Of a stretch of DNA of 64,000 nt, positions 1-13,287 are shown one piece after another. Position 1 is the first letter of the stretch, and every line of letters starts with the position of its first letter. The position numbers and the translations under genes are program-made. Under the pieces are notes generated by a model. It saw only the letters and a list, made by a program, of their open reading frames with translations. It was not told the origin of the DNA and did not search any database. This DNA is from Margaritifera margaritifera (taxonomy: Eukaryota; Mollusca; Bivalvia; Unionida; Margaritiferidae): the NCBI GenBank assembly GCA_029931535.1, contig JAQPZY010001561.1:3070001-3134000 (forward strand). The letters are read 5' to 3'.

Positions 1-750
1 AAGCCAATATTCCTCGTTTAAATAGCAAGGAACGCAATATTCCGCATTTCATTAGCAACAAAGGCAATATTCCTCATTTAAATAGCAATAAAGGCAATAT
101 TCCTCATTTAAATAGCAATAAAGGCAATATTCCTCATTTAAATAGCAATAAAGGCAATATTTCTCATTTAAATAGCAATAAAGGCAATATTCCTCGTTTA
201 AATAGCAATAAAGGCAATATTCCTCGTTTAAATAGCAATAAAGGCAATATTTCTCATTTAAATAGCAATAAAGGCAATATTCCTCGTTTAAATAGCAATA
301 AAGGCAATATTTCTCATTTAAATAGCAATAAAGGCAATATTTCTCATTTAAATAGCAATAAAGGCAATATTCCTCGTTTAAATAGCAATAAAGGCAATAT
401 TCCTCGTTTAAATAGCAATAAAGGCAATATTCCTCGTTTAAATAGCAATAAAGGCAATATTTCTCATTTAAATGGCAATAAAGGCAATATTCCTCGTTTA
501 AATAGCAATAAAGGCAATATTTCTCATTTAAATAGCAATAAAGGCAATATTCCTCGTTTAAATAGCAATAAAGGCAATATTTCTCATTTAAATAGCAATA
601 AAGGCAATATTCCTCGTTTAAATAGCAATAAAGGCAATATTCCTCGTTTAAATAGCAATAAAGGCAATATTCCTCGTTTAAATAGCAATAAAGGCAATAT
701 TCCTCGTTTAAATAGCAATAAAGGCAATATTTCTCATTTAAATGGCATTA
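1..750. repeat. 30-bp minisatellite, about 25 copies
   Basis: The unit is 30 bp (core aaggcaatattcctc + gtttaaatagcaata) and the array is cut by the window edge. Two main variants alternate irregularly: tcctcg and ttctca at the same six positions, with a tcctca form among the first complete copies. No coding sense is seen. Confidence 0.95.
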
Positions 751-863
751 GTAACATATATAAACGCAACGTACCTAACTGACTTCAAATAGTAGGAAAT
801 TTGTAATGCCACAGTATAAGAATTGTGCGAATGAATGTACTCTAACTATGAAAGGTCCTTTCC

Positions 864-865
<2 letters not shown>

Positions 866-929
<64 letters not shown>
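866..929. repeat. (TA)n microsatellite
   Basis: Pure TA dinucleotide run of about 64 bp. Confidence 0.97.
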
Positions 930-931
<2 letters not shown>

Positions 932-1190
932 AACAAACCTACGTCTACGTATATTTTGTCCGTATCTGTAAACCAGTGTAGCTTCTACGAATTCGAATGT
1001 AAAGGTAAGGGAGCAAAATTTACCTGTATCATATACCTGTACTTTTTCTTACATACCTGCTTTTGAACTATTTATATCGGAACACTCAACTGTAGTGGCA
1101 GTCAAAATTCAGATATGAACGTAACATGAACTAGATGTAAACTCTTTTTTTATTTGAAAAATAAAGAACGCAGACATATATATCAGGTGG

Positions 1191-1191
<1 letters not shown>

Positions 1192-1285
<94 letters not shown>
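1192..1285. repeat. Compound (TA)n(TG)n microsatellite
   Basis: About 60 bp of TA pass directly into about 30 bp of TG. Confidence 0.97.
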
Positions 1286-1286
<1 letters not shown>

Positions 1287-3388
1287 GTTTCCACATATGA
1301 AACTTTAGCAACTTCGAAGGATCGCTCTCTCAAAGATTTTTTTTATCGCATATTACTCTCCATACACACACCGAAACCTTGACTCCAGTCTTTTTACAGT
1401 GACCCAGGGGTCGTAACCCGAAACCTTCCACTCAAGCGTTTGAAAATGACCCAGAGGTCGTAACCTGAATTCCGTGATATATACGTACTTTGGGTGCCTA
1501 TATCTATGACTTTAAACAGATAGATTGGTTAAATATATTACAGTGACCTATTAAAACTATGAATAATACCTCTCTTGCACATGGTTTTCATATTAGCATG
1601 AATTTATATTATCAAGTTTAATTGGTTTTCACCCAGCTTCTAAGGAGGGGAATTAGTAACGGACAGACAGACACACGGACGGATATACGTATGGGGGACG
1701 GACAGGCTGTATGTATTACAATATTCCCGATACTACCTTTTGGATACATACACTGCAGAAACGTTGTTGTCAACTTTTGATGGACATTCTCAGTCGGATA
1801 TTAGGGATATAGAATTAAATTGTCAGTTAATGAGTAAAAGTATCAGTTACGGAGTAAAAGTATCAGTTACGGAGTAAAAGTGTCAGTTACGGATTAAAAG
1901 TGTCAGTTACGGCGGCAAATAAGAGAAATACTGGAAAATACAACTCTCATCTATATTATGTGGTAAATAATGCATGGGTACTGAAGATGACTAAATAGTA
2001 AATGTTAGTTATATACTTAGTGTCTTGATCTTCGATATTAATAATTATTAATAAATAATATTCTTATGCTAATATATACGGTACAACTTTACTATCTACA
2101 GTTAAAGAAGTTTTAAATAGAACAAGGGTAACAATGACAATTTAACTGGGACCCATATTTCACGGGATCATTTTTCACTATTACACAGGGTGATCTTGAA
2201 TAAAATGCCACAAAGTGAATAATTTTTCATTTACTTGGCTTTCTATCTGTCACACAAGAAATTTTATTTAACATATGAACGTGCTTCCATTCTATGATAT
2301 ACTGTCACAGAGAGTCGACCTCTGGTTTATAAGCATTGACTAGATATCGGAATCTGTTCGCCTGCCTTGTGGCAATTTGCTTCTACAGCGTTAGTGCGCG
2401 AACTGCTTGAATGCGCTCCTCTACAAATATAAAAGCAGACGTGTAAAAAACACGTGAACCATATGATTTAAATGTTGGAAGGAAAGCTGTGCATTGTCAC
2501 TGTGCCATTTAAAAGATTTCATTCATACGGAAAAAAGAGGCAAAACTTCTGGCAATTATTCACCACTACCTGAAGTCCTTGTTTGCGCGTATTGGATATA
2601 GATTTGCATATCTGGTGGCCGGAAGTAGTATCGTCCAGGTGAGAATCAATGGATATTATAGCACGATTATGGAGTGAAATGTATCTATATTTCTGAATTG
2701 GAATTAGTTAGTGTTAGGCTGTGCCATATTTGTGTGAGCCATGGATACAACTTTGAGGTAGGCGAGATTAATGGGTTTATTGTCAGGGCGAAAATAATTC
2801 GAGATTCAGGAATTTACAAATGAGAATATTAAGAAGAACAAACAAACAACAGTTTCTTGGCATAAATATCATCTACAGTAACTTCAAGATGAAATTACAC
2901 AAAGAGTTGGTGGCCGCTTCGTCTCCACACAGGAAGTAAAGATTCTCTTGCTGGATGGGTATGATGCTCCTAGATAATTTGGCCGATTTCCAAAGTTAAA
3001 TCTTATCTGATAGGTTGCGCTTTTGTTTCCTATTTGCCTTAAAAAGACAGAACCCAAAGGTGCACACGTTCTTGTCCCCACGTTCTCTCTCTCTCTCTCT
3101 CTGCAAACATATTACAATTAACTTGTTAACGAAGGCGTAAATTTAAATCATTAATATGGCAGAGAATCAAATACATTCTAGAGGTAGAGGATGCTAAATT
3201 GAGAATCAATACGTCATTTATATTTCTCCTTTTTCCTCACTGTGATGTGATGTATTCCCTATTAGCGGCTAAAGCTATTATCGCCAAAGTAAAAATGGAC
3301 GAAAATCATTATCTCGAAAAAAATGTGTCTTTGTGATAGGACAAGTGTTGTTTCTAACGCGCATCTGTTTTGCTTTTTATACAGGGAC
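1286..3388. other. Unassigned AT-rich DNA
   Basis: I recognise no gene here. Small structures are an imperfect duplication around 1,395-1,470 (gaccca(g)gggtcgtaacc type), a 20-bp tandem repeat at 1,822-1,913 and a CT run at about 3,084-3,103. Confidence 0.6.
1822..1913. repeat. Short 20-bp tandem repeat, about 4 copies
   Basis: Unit gtatcagttacggagtaaaa, with single-base variants (for example gtgtcagttacggattaaaa). Confidence 0.85.
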
Positions 3389-3411
3389 GGGGGGGGGGGG
3401 GGGGGCGGGGG
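3389..3411. repeat. Poly-G tract
   Basis: A run of 17 G, one C, then 5 G. It could form a G-quadruplex on the + strand. Confidence 0.9.
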
Positions 3412-5500
3412 CATTCCAGAACCCAACTCAGACTTCGGGGATTTTGAAATTAATATACTGTCCTAATTTTCAGTCTTTAATGTTGCTTTCTTCGATATTT
3501 AAGAGGTTAGAGGTTGGTTTTCGTGTCATTTATAACTCTCGCAAAATATGTTTGCCTTCGAAATCAACAAATTTGGTCTGTTCTGAGTGACATATTTTAA
3601 ATGTACTCTTTGGTAGGTAGATCGAATAAAGCTGATTATTGGAGCAGGTTGTATAATGACAAAGAAAATCATTTGCGATGTCATGCGTACTGTTTATTAT
3701 TTTGGAATTCTCGTAAAATCGTCTTTCCTTACTTCCACTTTGTATGAAAAAATGATCATCATGATCTTGTTGATGTTCGTCTAGTTGTGTGTATTTTTTC
3801 AAGTCGTTTTTATTGTTCTGTCGGTAGATATTTACTTTTCGTTCAGAGTGTATCAAAAGCGCTTTAAATTTTTATACTGACATATAAACAGACATATAAA
3901 AAATCGTAGCAAAGCATTCAAACAGATAAAATACGTTTTTAAATACATTGGAAAAAGGGTTGAAATGCAGACATTATACTGATGACAATATTGAAGCATC
4001 TGCTGGATGAAAATACATGCACTATAAATTTCCTTAACGACATATATCGTCCCCGGTTTAAAACAAGATAGTAAGTCAGTGTGATAATGAAACAAGATCG
4101 TTATGGATATAATATGAGACAAGATGAAAAGGTTACTTCAGTATTTGCGTATGTAGGCAGACTGCTGCTTCAAAAATGGATCAGTTTTTTTGAGGACTTT
4201 AGGAAAAAAGTACCGATATTGTGTATTTTTATGGCACAAGACGTATACATCATTAATACTATTTAATATCTCCATTAAGTCAGTCAACTCCAAAAGGGTT
4301 TGATGGAACTTTCCTAATATCTAATATGAAAATACTCAGTTCGTTTTTTTTCTCTCACTCTTATGAATATGATACACGAGATAATGATGTTCTACACAGC
4401 TAAGGGACATCTGAAGTCGGCAGATTGGGAGTTTCTTGAAAAAGTTTACAAAGAGAGTTAGAGCTTGTACTAATTCTTCAGAAACTGAAATCAAAGGCAT
4501 GCATTTTTAACTTGTAAAAATCTATGTGTCTGGATAATTAGGTTTAATTCTCAAAGATTTACCTAGGTTTCTTGTTGTACACCTGTGTTTTTTCTAGTTG
4601 ACCCTGCAATGCATTCAATTATTGATAATATATATACGGATATTACTGGTTTTAAGGAGGCTTGACTTAGTGATTCTTTATTCTTTGAGCAATGTTCTAA
4701 AACCTTTACCTTTGAGCCTAAATATTCACTGTTTATCATGAACATTTCTTTTCATAAGAAACAGTATTTCGTAACATATCAAAAAAATTTCCAGGAGGCC
4801 TACCCATTCCAATCAACATGAAAATAGAACATTTTCTTTCAAACATCCACATAACAAAATTACTGTCTGCTCACATAGTGTAGTAAACATGTATCCCTTT
4901 TGTACAGCGACGTACATATTATTTGAAAGTAATAAATATTGGTAGTAATTGAAAAAAGTGATAATTTGACTTTTAAAAAAAAAACATACGAGGAATATCA
5001 TACACTTCATATTTAACCCTGTGCGGAAGTGGGAGGCATACAATTCCATCATATAGTGTAACTGACATCGATGTGTCAAGGTCAGTTTCTAAGGATCTAT
5101 CTATTAACATATAAACTAAATTGACTTAGGCAAAAAATACCATGAGTTCACTTATATTCGTGGGTTACCAATTTTGGTGGTTTTTTCGTTCCTATAAAGA
5201 ACGAATTTAAAGACCCAATTAATACTTATTCATCTGTAATGACAGTCACACTCTCTTTAGTATTAGTGACTTTTAGAGCCAATACCAGGAAACATTGAGC
5301 TTTACATGGAAAGTTAAAAAATTTATTCCTTTGACATTTTAATACAATTAACAGCTGATGAAGACTATAAACGGTGTGTACATGTTTCTGTGTATACATT
5401 ATATGTTATCTTTATTTAAGCGATCGTATTGTTGTCATGGAAACAGCAATAAATGTTTATATCTTCATCCATGCTTTTTGCACCGTAAAGATGCAAACAT
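3412..5500. other. Unassigned AT-rich DNA
   Basis: ORFs of 60-108 codons occur on both strands, but none shows a recognisable domain, and overlapping frames look equally open, as expected in AT-rich non-coding DNA. No gene is called. Confidence 0.55.
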
Positions 5501-5508
5501 ACTGCCTG

Positions 5509-5962
5509 TGCCAATCATACTGCCAAATGCCAAACATACTGTCAAATGCCAAACATGCAAAACATACTGCCAAATGTAAAACATATTGCCAAATGCCAAA
5601 CATGCTGTCAAATGCCAAACATACTGCCAAATGCCAAACATACTACCAAATGCCAAACATGCTGCCAAATGCAAACATATTGTCAAATGCAAAACGTACT
5701 GCCAAATGCTATACATACTACAAAATGCCAAACATACTGTCAAGTGCCAAACATACTTCCAAATGCCATACATACAACTAAATGCCAAACATACTGCCAA
5801 ATGCCAAACATACTGCCAAATGCCAAACATACTACCAAATGTCAAACATAATCCCAAATGCCAAACATACTACCAAATGCCAAACATACTGCCTATGCCA
5901 AACATACTGTCAATGCCAAACATACCAAACATACTGCCCAGTGCCAAACATATTGACAAATA
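5509..5962. repeat. 19-bp minisatellite
   Basis: Unit ccaaatgccaaacatactg, repeated about 24 times with substitutions and shorter variants (for example copies lacking ccaaa). The unit has no stop codon in several frames, so overlapping 100-135 codon ORFs occur on both strands. I treat them as artefacts. Confidence 0.95.
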
Positions 5963-5984
5963 CCACTTGGTATAGAAAATGAGA

Positions 5985-7920
5985 CATTTTAAATTAGGGT
6001 ACATTTGACTGGACTATTAAGTTCTTAATGAGTTTACCATGGCAAAATAATTCAGCAATCACTTGAGTGAAAAAGTGACATAAATGGTTCCAAGGAAGTA
6101 AAAACGACATTATAATGTATTCAGTCAACTATTCATATCTGATAGCAGCTTAAAACTTAGAACAAACTGAATGATATCTCGGCACAATTACCCATACATA
6201 TGAGATTGAAGAATACAGTGTACAGTACCGTGACTATTTTCGTATGACAGTCTTTCTTTTGAGATTCACTGGTGATCCTAACTCCATGTTCCTAGATTCA
6301 CTATTTCACCCTCATTGGCCAAAGTTTAGATTTGTACAACTCTCCTTCCCATCTTTAGGATTCCAGCATACCCTAGATTCAGCAGAGATGTTCCCATTCC
6401 AATAATTCTTGGTCATTTTCTCCTTTTGAATATATAAAGATCTGCCTATGATAGATTCCTTTTATAAATATTTTAGGATGCGTTGGGGAAGGATTCAAAC
6501 AAATTAGCCCCTTTTTCACTTGGACACAGAATTAAGAAATATTCGTTGTATATCCATTTGTTTTGTGCATATGTAAACATTCGTTGCGGAGAAAGGAATA
6601 CTGACAGTCTGAAAGACAGTTGTACAGACAGGCGGCATTACAGTATCCCAAATGATTACTGAAAAGGGAAGAATATTTAAAGTCTGTAATGAATTGATTA
6701 GAGTCCACGAGTGAACTATTTTATTACAATGTTTCATGTATATTACGAAAACAACACTTTAACTGTATTATCGACCAGGAGGCAAAATATGCCCTTCTTT
6801 CATATCTCACCCACACATCTGTTTCACAGTTGTGTCTTTTCTACACTTTTAGTGGTAATTACTGGCAGGAGCTTTGTCCAGGGAGATAATTTGAATGCAA
6901 TACCCGATAAGTGCTCAATATTTTTCCCATGGAAAAGAAATCACTTTAAATTTTTACCATTTTTTAATTGTTTCTGAAAATTCAATATATACTGTTGATG
7001 TTGCAATATTACTTATCAAATGTTTGATTACGATTGAGAGAAAAATTTAATGAAGAAAGGGTTGTATCTTATCACAGTAATCCCTTTATAAGAATATTTA
7101 ATAAAATAACACAAATCTCGGCAAGCGGTTTAATTATTATGATTATTATTATTAGTTATAGTCAACAATATTTGGGTGGGTGGGTTCCAAAGTGACTTAA
7201 AAGCAAAGGTATTCTTAGATAGATGACTAAAGACTTTTAAAATTGGAATTCTGCCGAATAAGTGCATATATTTATTACATGTCATTATTGGTCTCATTTT
7301 GACACGTTACAGCCATAATGCAATTCTTTCTGGCATTGCCTCATAAACACCGATGAAATAGTAATGTTTTACAAAAGAACAAAAAAGGTTCCCCTACGAA
7401 AATAATGAATTTACGGTAGTCACAAACTCTTTTTCAAGTAAGGCTAACTTTGGTGTATACAAATTTGGAATAGTACATGTTCAATATATTGTCAGATTAT
7501 ATGGCAAAGAAGGCTAGTATTTAGTCTCACTCAGATTCAAACATATTTAAAGAACCCAACATTTAAATTCCGACGTGAGGAAATTGAAAAGAAGCGAAAC
7601 TAAAATATCATCAATTAGTCCCAGATTAAATTGTTTCTAGATGCAACAACCGTCGATAAAGTTGATGTTAAATTATTACTTCATTGTTACAAACATACAC
7701 GGGAGATTACCCGTATATAATGAAAGTAAGCCGTTCGTAACCGCATGGTTAGCACCAATACTATAATGTACGAGTGGTATTTAAAAACTTCTGAATATAA
7801 GTGTGCTGAACAGGAAAGTTATTTATTAGTGAACAGTACATCAGAGCATCTCAAAGTATTCCCCATGCACCTCTACGCACTTTTTCAGTCTGATTATCCA
7901 ATTATTAAATGCCATTTTAT
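5985..7920. other. Unassigned DNA
   Basis: No recognisable gene, RNA or repeat, apart from a short imperfect (TTA)n near 7,137-7,155. Confidence 0.5.
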
Positions 7921-7924
7921 ATAC

Positions 7925-8897
7925 ACGTTTTGGTATGTGGCTCATACGCTAGAAAACTGCACTTCCAACCGCATGGCGGCTTTCAAATCGGCTGCCCCTC
8001 ATCGACTCTTTGATAATTGGATTCAGCAAAAATCACTTGGAGCTAACTCAGGGCTGTATGGAGGATGTGACAAAGTCTGGATGCTGTACACCTTCAGGAA
8101 GTCTGTCACGACGGTTGAATTATGCGCAGGTGCGTTGTTATGGAGTAGATGGATACCTCAGGTACCTGTGCGCGGACAGGTGGTTTGGTAGTGTTCCGCG
8201 ACTTTTGACAACAAACACTTTGGAGGCATACAAATGTCCAGTGACATTAGCAGATTTGGGCACAGTTACCTGAACGACGGTGCCTTTTGCATCGAAAAAT
8301 AATGCGTATAAAACTGTCTTGACAGTCTGACTACATCGAGCGATTTATGGTCTCTGCTCGTTTTATCCAATCCAAACTGTATTATTTTCTCTTGACTCGG
8401 CTTCAGAAAAGTAAGTCCATGTTTCCTTACCTGTGACAGTCTCATTCAAACATCTCTGGTCACTGTTTTTATATTTGGCGAGTATATGTTAGGCGATTTC
8501 AGCCTGAGTCTGTTTTTGATCTGCCGTCAACAAATGCGGAACACATCTTGCACAGACTTTTTTTGAGTTTCAGATGATTCTTCAGTCTATTAAAAATACC
8601 GGACGAATTAATGGCTGTGTTAATATAAAAATCTTCAACTGTGTATTGAACATCTTCATCAATTGTGTATTGAACATCTTCATCAATTTTCCCCTTGACA
8701 GTAACCACTTCCCGCTCACCAACCGCAGACAAGGGTTTTCCAGAATGTGGGTCATCTTCCATGGATTTGCGACCATCTTTCAACTGACGAAACCACCTCA
8801 AAGTTGTAGGATATGACAGAGAATTACATCCGTACATTTTATCCAAGTGACCTCTGATATCAGTCAGAGAGTACCCTAAGAGCGACATTTTACACAA
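7925..8897 (-). pseudogene. Decayed mariner-type transposase (SETMAR-like)
   Basis: This is a relic of a Tc1/mariner DDD transposase, the enzyme that cuts and re-inserts mariner elements. The N-terminal 60 codons (8,897 to about 8,700) carry the helix-turn-helix region with RWFRQLKDGRKSMEDDPHSG, matching the mariner pattern W-F-x-x-F/L-x-x-G-R-x-x-x-x-D-x-x-x-S-G-x-P. Further on, in shifted frames, come TGKETW (normally TGDETW, so the first catalytic Asp is lost), then HNNAPAH (normally HDNAPAH, second Asp to Asn), then HPPYSPELAPSDF, which keeps the third Asp. Several frameshifts and stops separate these blocks. About 970 bp is the normal size of a mariner CDS, so it is nearly full length but dead. 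Any + strand ORF here is the antisense of this relic. A 52-bp array derived from its 5' end lies just beyond the start codon. Confidence 0.88.
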
Positions 8898-9362
8898 TGC
8901 CTTTGATAGCAGTCAGAGAGTTCCCTAAGAGCGACATGAATTTACAGTATGCCTTTGATATCAGTCAGAGAGTTCCCTAAGAGCGACAGGATTTTACACT
9001 ATGCCTTTGATATCAGTCAGAGAGTACCCTAAGAGTGACATGATTTTACACTATGCCTTTGATATCAGTCAGAGAGTACCCTAAGAGTGACATGATTTTA
9101 CACTATGCCTTTGATATCAGTCAGAGTTCCCTACGAGCGATGAATTTACAGTATGCCTTTGTATCAGTCAGAAAGTACCCTAAGAGTGACATGATTTTAC
9201 ACTATGCCTTTGATATCAGTCAGAGAGTACCCTAAGAGTGACATGATTTTACACTATGCCTTTGATATCAGTCAGAGAGTACCCTAAGAGAGACAGGATT
9301 TTACAGTATGCCTTTGATATCAGTCAGAGAGTACCCTAAGAGCGACAGGAATTTACACTATG
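8890..9362. repeat. 52-bp tandem array seeded by the mariner 5' coding end
   Basis: About nine copies, with starts 52 bp apart (for example atgcct at 9,001, 9,053 and 9,105). Read on the - strand, the unit encodes MSLLGYSLTDI, the same residues as the start of the adjoining transposase. Since 52 is not a multiple of 3, the frame changes from copy to copy. One copy near 9,125 has a small deletion. Confidence 0.93.
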
Positions 9363-9409
9363 CTCTTTACTCAGTAGCTCAATTGTTCTCCTTCTCCGGC
9401 ACTATAAAA

Positions 9410-9633
9410 TACCTGCCGTTTATACTCGCATATAATGCGCTACCGACTGCAAACTGCATAGACCCAGATCTGCCGTCGCATAATGCGCCGGCAGATCTGG
9501 GTCTATGATGTTTGTAAGGACTAATCAGTAGAACAAACAACATAGACCCTGATCTGACGGTGCATTATGCGAGGGCAGATCAGGGTCTATGTTGTTTGCA
9601 TTTGAATATAGTTATACGCGAATATATACGGTA
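9410..9633. mobile_element. MITE copy 1 (TA-flanked, double hairpin)
   Basis: The ends are inverted: the right end tatatacggta pairs with a diverged left taccTGCCGTttata. The inside holds two consecutive hairpins. The first, at 9,458-9,507, has arms catagacccagatctgcc / ggcagatctgggtctatg. The second, at 9,540-9,592, has arms acatagaccctgatctg / cagatcagggtctatgt. A second copy with the same layout is at 18,680. There is no coding capacity. The TA at each end suggests a Tc1/mariner-mobilised MITE (inference). Confidence 0.8.
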
Positions 9634-10905
9634 TGTTACGTCACACTCATATATATGCTGGTGTCCGACGTACTGCAAGTTCAGCTGCAGATCATTTTGA
9701 AGAACGTTATCTTGTCTATCGATCGGCGTACAATTTATTGACAGGTTTAAAGAAACAACAAATTTGTAGCAAAATATGCAGAATTTGTCGAATACCCCTC
9801 GTAGATTATGCTTCCTCTGCTGCGATGAATACATAATTTAATGATAGTTGAAAGCAATATTCATTAAAATTTGGAAGAAATGTTGACTTGCAGTCAAAAT
9901 TATGGGAAGTATTTTATAAACTTTCAGAATTTGTATATATTTATTATTTGAATAATTTCATTATTTTATGTATTTATATGTGGTGTAGTTTGATCTTAAT
10001 TAATCACCCATAACAATTTGACTGTAAAAAGTAGGTATCTGACATTGATATATAGAATTTTTTTTTCACACCAGCTTCATAATGAATGAATATGATATGA
10101 ATTTTGATTGAAAATCTAACGTAATAAAAAACAAAACATCCTTTGGGAAAGAGATAGAATACGTCACCGCAGATTGATTTTGCTTCTAACATTTCAAAGT
10201 CTTCAAGGTAATTGAATTTCTTGATTGAATCTAAATGAAAGTCCTGTTTAATTATACGAAAATTGATTTCAGTAATCAAATTAAAAAAGATTAAGCAACC
10301 TTCACTATACATTGTTTTACTTGTGACTACTACATGGTGCTTTTTACCAATTCCTTTTCTAGAACGGAATTATAACATCAACTGAACGTCTTGGAATTAG
10401 GTTCAGTGAAAAACTATTGCTTGAATTGCAGATCACGATGTATTTTTCTAGGATGTATTTTTCTGTGAGATAGTTGGAACAATATATCTTTAATGAAAAT
10501 TGAAGATTTTTTTGTGCATTTATTTCTTACGGGGATAACGATAAAAAAAAGTATAAAAAAAAGCTCTTCCCTAAATTGCTGTAAAACTATAGGAAGAGAA
10601 TGATATGGCGGTTTTGTTAGGATTTGCAAGAGGTTATTACACATGGTGAACTTATCGATGGTATTTAATTAGACTGTGACTGATAGCTGTGCCACAATAG
10701 AAGTATACTGTAAACAAATGTATCGTGTTTGGTGAACCTTATTTTAATAGGAAAATAGGATAATATGCTAGATATATTCCACTAATTGGAACACGTTTTA
10801 TTCTTCATTTAAGGTGAATTGCTCAAGGAAAGGTATGCAACTAATATATGAGAACAAATATGGCCTAATTACTGTTTATGAATCAACTAAACATCGTACC
10901 GTTTC
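9634..10905. other. Unassigned AT-rich DNA
   Basis: No gene or repeat recognised. Confidence 0.5.
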
Positions 10906-10907
10906 CG

Positions 10908-11045
10908 TCGGATAACTAATATATCGTTTGCGTGGGATAACTAACATATCGTTTGCGTGGAATAACTAACATATCATTTGCGTGGGATAACTAATATATC
11001 GTTTGCGTGGAATAACTAACATCATATCGTTTGTATGGGATAATT
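10908..11045. repeat. 25-bp tandem repeat, about 5-6 copies
   Basis: Units contain ataactaayatatcgtttg and alternate gggataac and ggaataac. Confidence 0.88.
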
Positions 11046-11077
11046 ATATATCTTTAAAGGAACAATCAGTCACCTGC

Positions 11078-12512
11078 GAGTTTTAGTGTTGATACGAGAT
11101 AGTAATACACGATAACAATACTAGTTTTTGTGTTGGCATGAGAAGTCTTTATTCATTCCAATAGCCCAAACGGACTATGAGGATACATTTTTCAATGAAT
11201 TGAATTGAATGGCAGATAGTAAAATAAACAACAATGTATCATCATCTATAGTCTACAATATACAAAGAAATCATAGTAAGAAACGAAATAACATATGCAT
11301 GCAGATGCAAATCCATGCAAATGAAATAAGCAGATTAATTCACAAAACTTCTCCGTAGGGAGAAAGAGATATCTACATTATTAAAGGTAGTAAGTTAAAA
11401 TCAGGGGTTATGTAATTCAAATTCATACTGAAATGGTGGTCAGTCAAAATATTTACATGATCTATGCATATACAACGGTATTTCTATGATTAAAAGCTTT
11501 ATAAATGTAAATGGTCAAATTATTTAAAATTCTATGAGCTAGTAACACACGATCACAATAGTAATTTTAGTGTTTGTATGAGAGTGTAATACACGATAAC
11601 AATACTTGTTTTAGTGTTGGTATGAGATGCTAATACACGATAACAATACTAGTTTTAGTATTTTTATGAGATAGAAATACTCGATAACAATAGTAATTTT
11701 AGTGTTTGTATGAGATAGTAATACGATAACAATAGTAATTTCAGTGTTTGTATGAGATAGTAATACCATAACAATAGTAATTTTAGTGTTTGTATGAGAT
11801 AGTAATACACGATAACAATAGTAATTTTAGTGTTTGTATGAGATAGTAATACACGATAACAATAGTAATTTTAGTGTTTGTATGAGATAGTAATACACGA
11901 TAACAATAGTAATTTTAGTGTTTGTATGAGATAGTAATACGATAACAATAGTAATTTTAGTGTTTGTATGAGATAGTAATACACGATAACAATAGTAATT
12001 TTAGTGTTTGTATGAGCTAGTAATATGCGATAACAATACTTGTTTTAGTGTTTGTATGAGATAGTAATACACGATAACAATAGTTGTTTTAGTATTGGTA
12101 TGAAATACTAATAAACGATAACAATACTAATTTTTGTGTTGGTATGAAATAGTAATACACCATAACAATAGTTGTTTTAGCGTTTGTATGAGATAGCAAT
12201 ACGATAACAATACTAGTTTTTGTGTTTGTATGAGATAGTAATACACGATAACAATAGTAATTTTAATGTTTTTTATGAGCTAGTAATACGATAACAATAG
12301 TAGCTTTTGTGTTTTTATGAGATAGTAATACTATTGATATCGTGTATTACTATCTCATAAAAAACACTAAAACTACTATTGCTATCGTGTATTACTATCT
12401 CACACCAACACTAAAGCTACTATCGTTATCGTGTATTACTATCTCATACCAACACTAAAACTACTATTGTTATCGTGTATTACTATCCCATACCAACACT
12501 AAAACTACTGCC
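11078..12512. repeat. 44-bp minisatellite with an internal inversion
   Basis: The forward unit is gagatagtaatacacgataa + caatagtaattttagtgttt + gtat. One to two stray copies at 11,078-11,147 are followed by about 380 bp of unique DNA, then a forward array from 11,530 to about 12,330. At about 12,340 the orientation flips, and the reverse-complement units (attactatctcata, caacactaaaactac) run to 12,512. The junction is a hairpin with arms tatgagatagtaatac / gtattactatctcata and a loop of about 12 bp. Confidence 0.93.
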
Positions 12513-12879
12513 GGTACTGATGAGTATGCAGTGATTTGGCCATATACCGAATTGACGAAAATTATATTTGAACACAAAGATTAATTTAAAATTGATCCTC
12601 GGGTGTTACAGCCTAGCCTGGTGAACGAAGTTGTTTACGCCGCACTGCTGAGAGATTAGAGCTTGAAAATTACTATCACCGGTGAAAAGTATTTTACCAG
12701 CAAATGGCCGTAGAATCAAATACTATTCACTGCAAGTATCTTTACAACCATATTTATCAGTTGATGAGAGGCACACAAGCCTGAAGTTACGTGCACCAAT
12801 CACTCGAAAACATAGATGATCATATCTATGAAAACGCAGATGATTATGTCTATTAGACAATAAAATCTGTAAATGTATA

Positions 12880-13258
12880 AGAAGTTCAATGGCATTAGGA
12901 CGAAATCAATGCAAAGGTATATGCCTTGGAAAAACTGATCTCTGCAGCAGAATTTGCCATTACGAATACTGTTAATCACATTTGCTCGCGTTACGTATTG
13001 GTCCGGGTGTTCGACCATTTTTTAAATGTGGTATCGGAGTAAAGTCTCATAATCAGCTTTGCCGACCATGCGGAGCTGTTCGCTATTATTATGGCGCAAA
13101 GATCCGCCTGCGCAACAGAACCTATTGCGGAAATACCCAACGTTAACACCCGCGACGATACAGAAGTAAATGAAAAAATAGCCAGGATTGAGGCAGTTGC
13201 CGTTTCCAAGTCTGGTAAAGTAAAATTTCTTAAACGTTTTATTGACGGTGTTTACAAT
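12880..13258 (+). pseudogene. Degenerate cysteine-containing fragment (element 5' part)
   Basis: Short open stretches in three frames cover this part. One frame reads CGIGVKSHNQLCRPCG near 13,025-13,075, a zinc-ribbon-like spacing. Another frame (about 13,050-13,255) reads a charged, stop-free segment ending FLKRFIDGVYN before a stop. I cannot assign a family. A similar motif, CGNGIQSESKLCRQCG, occurs at about 38.75 kb. Both are probably parts of decayed element genes. Confidence 0.4.
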
Positions 13259-13287
13259 TAGACAAAGATTCTCCATTATATAACAGC

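Noticed and set aside
1..750. CRISPR-like array
   Set aside because: There are no distinct spacers; the whole 30-bp unit repeats. The host is clearly a eukaryote.
4563..4745. 60-codon - strand ORF as a gene
   Set aside because: No domain, no signal peptide, ordinary length for AT-rich chance ORFs.
7745..8191. 148-codon + strand ORF
   Set aside because: Its 3' half is the exact antisense of the mariner catalytic region, and the 5' half has no coding signs.
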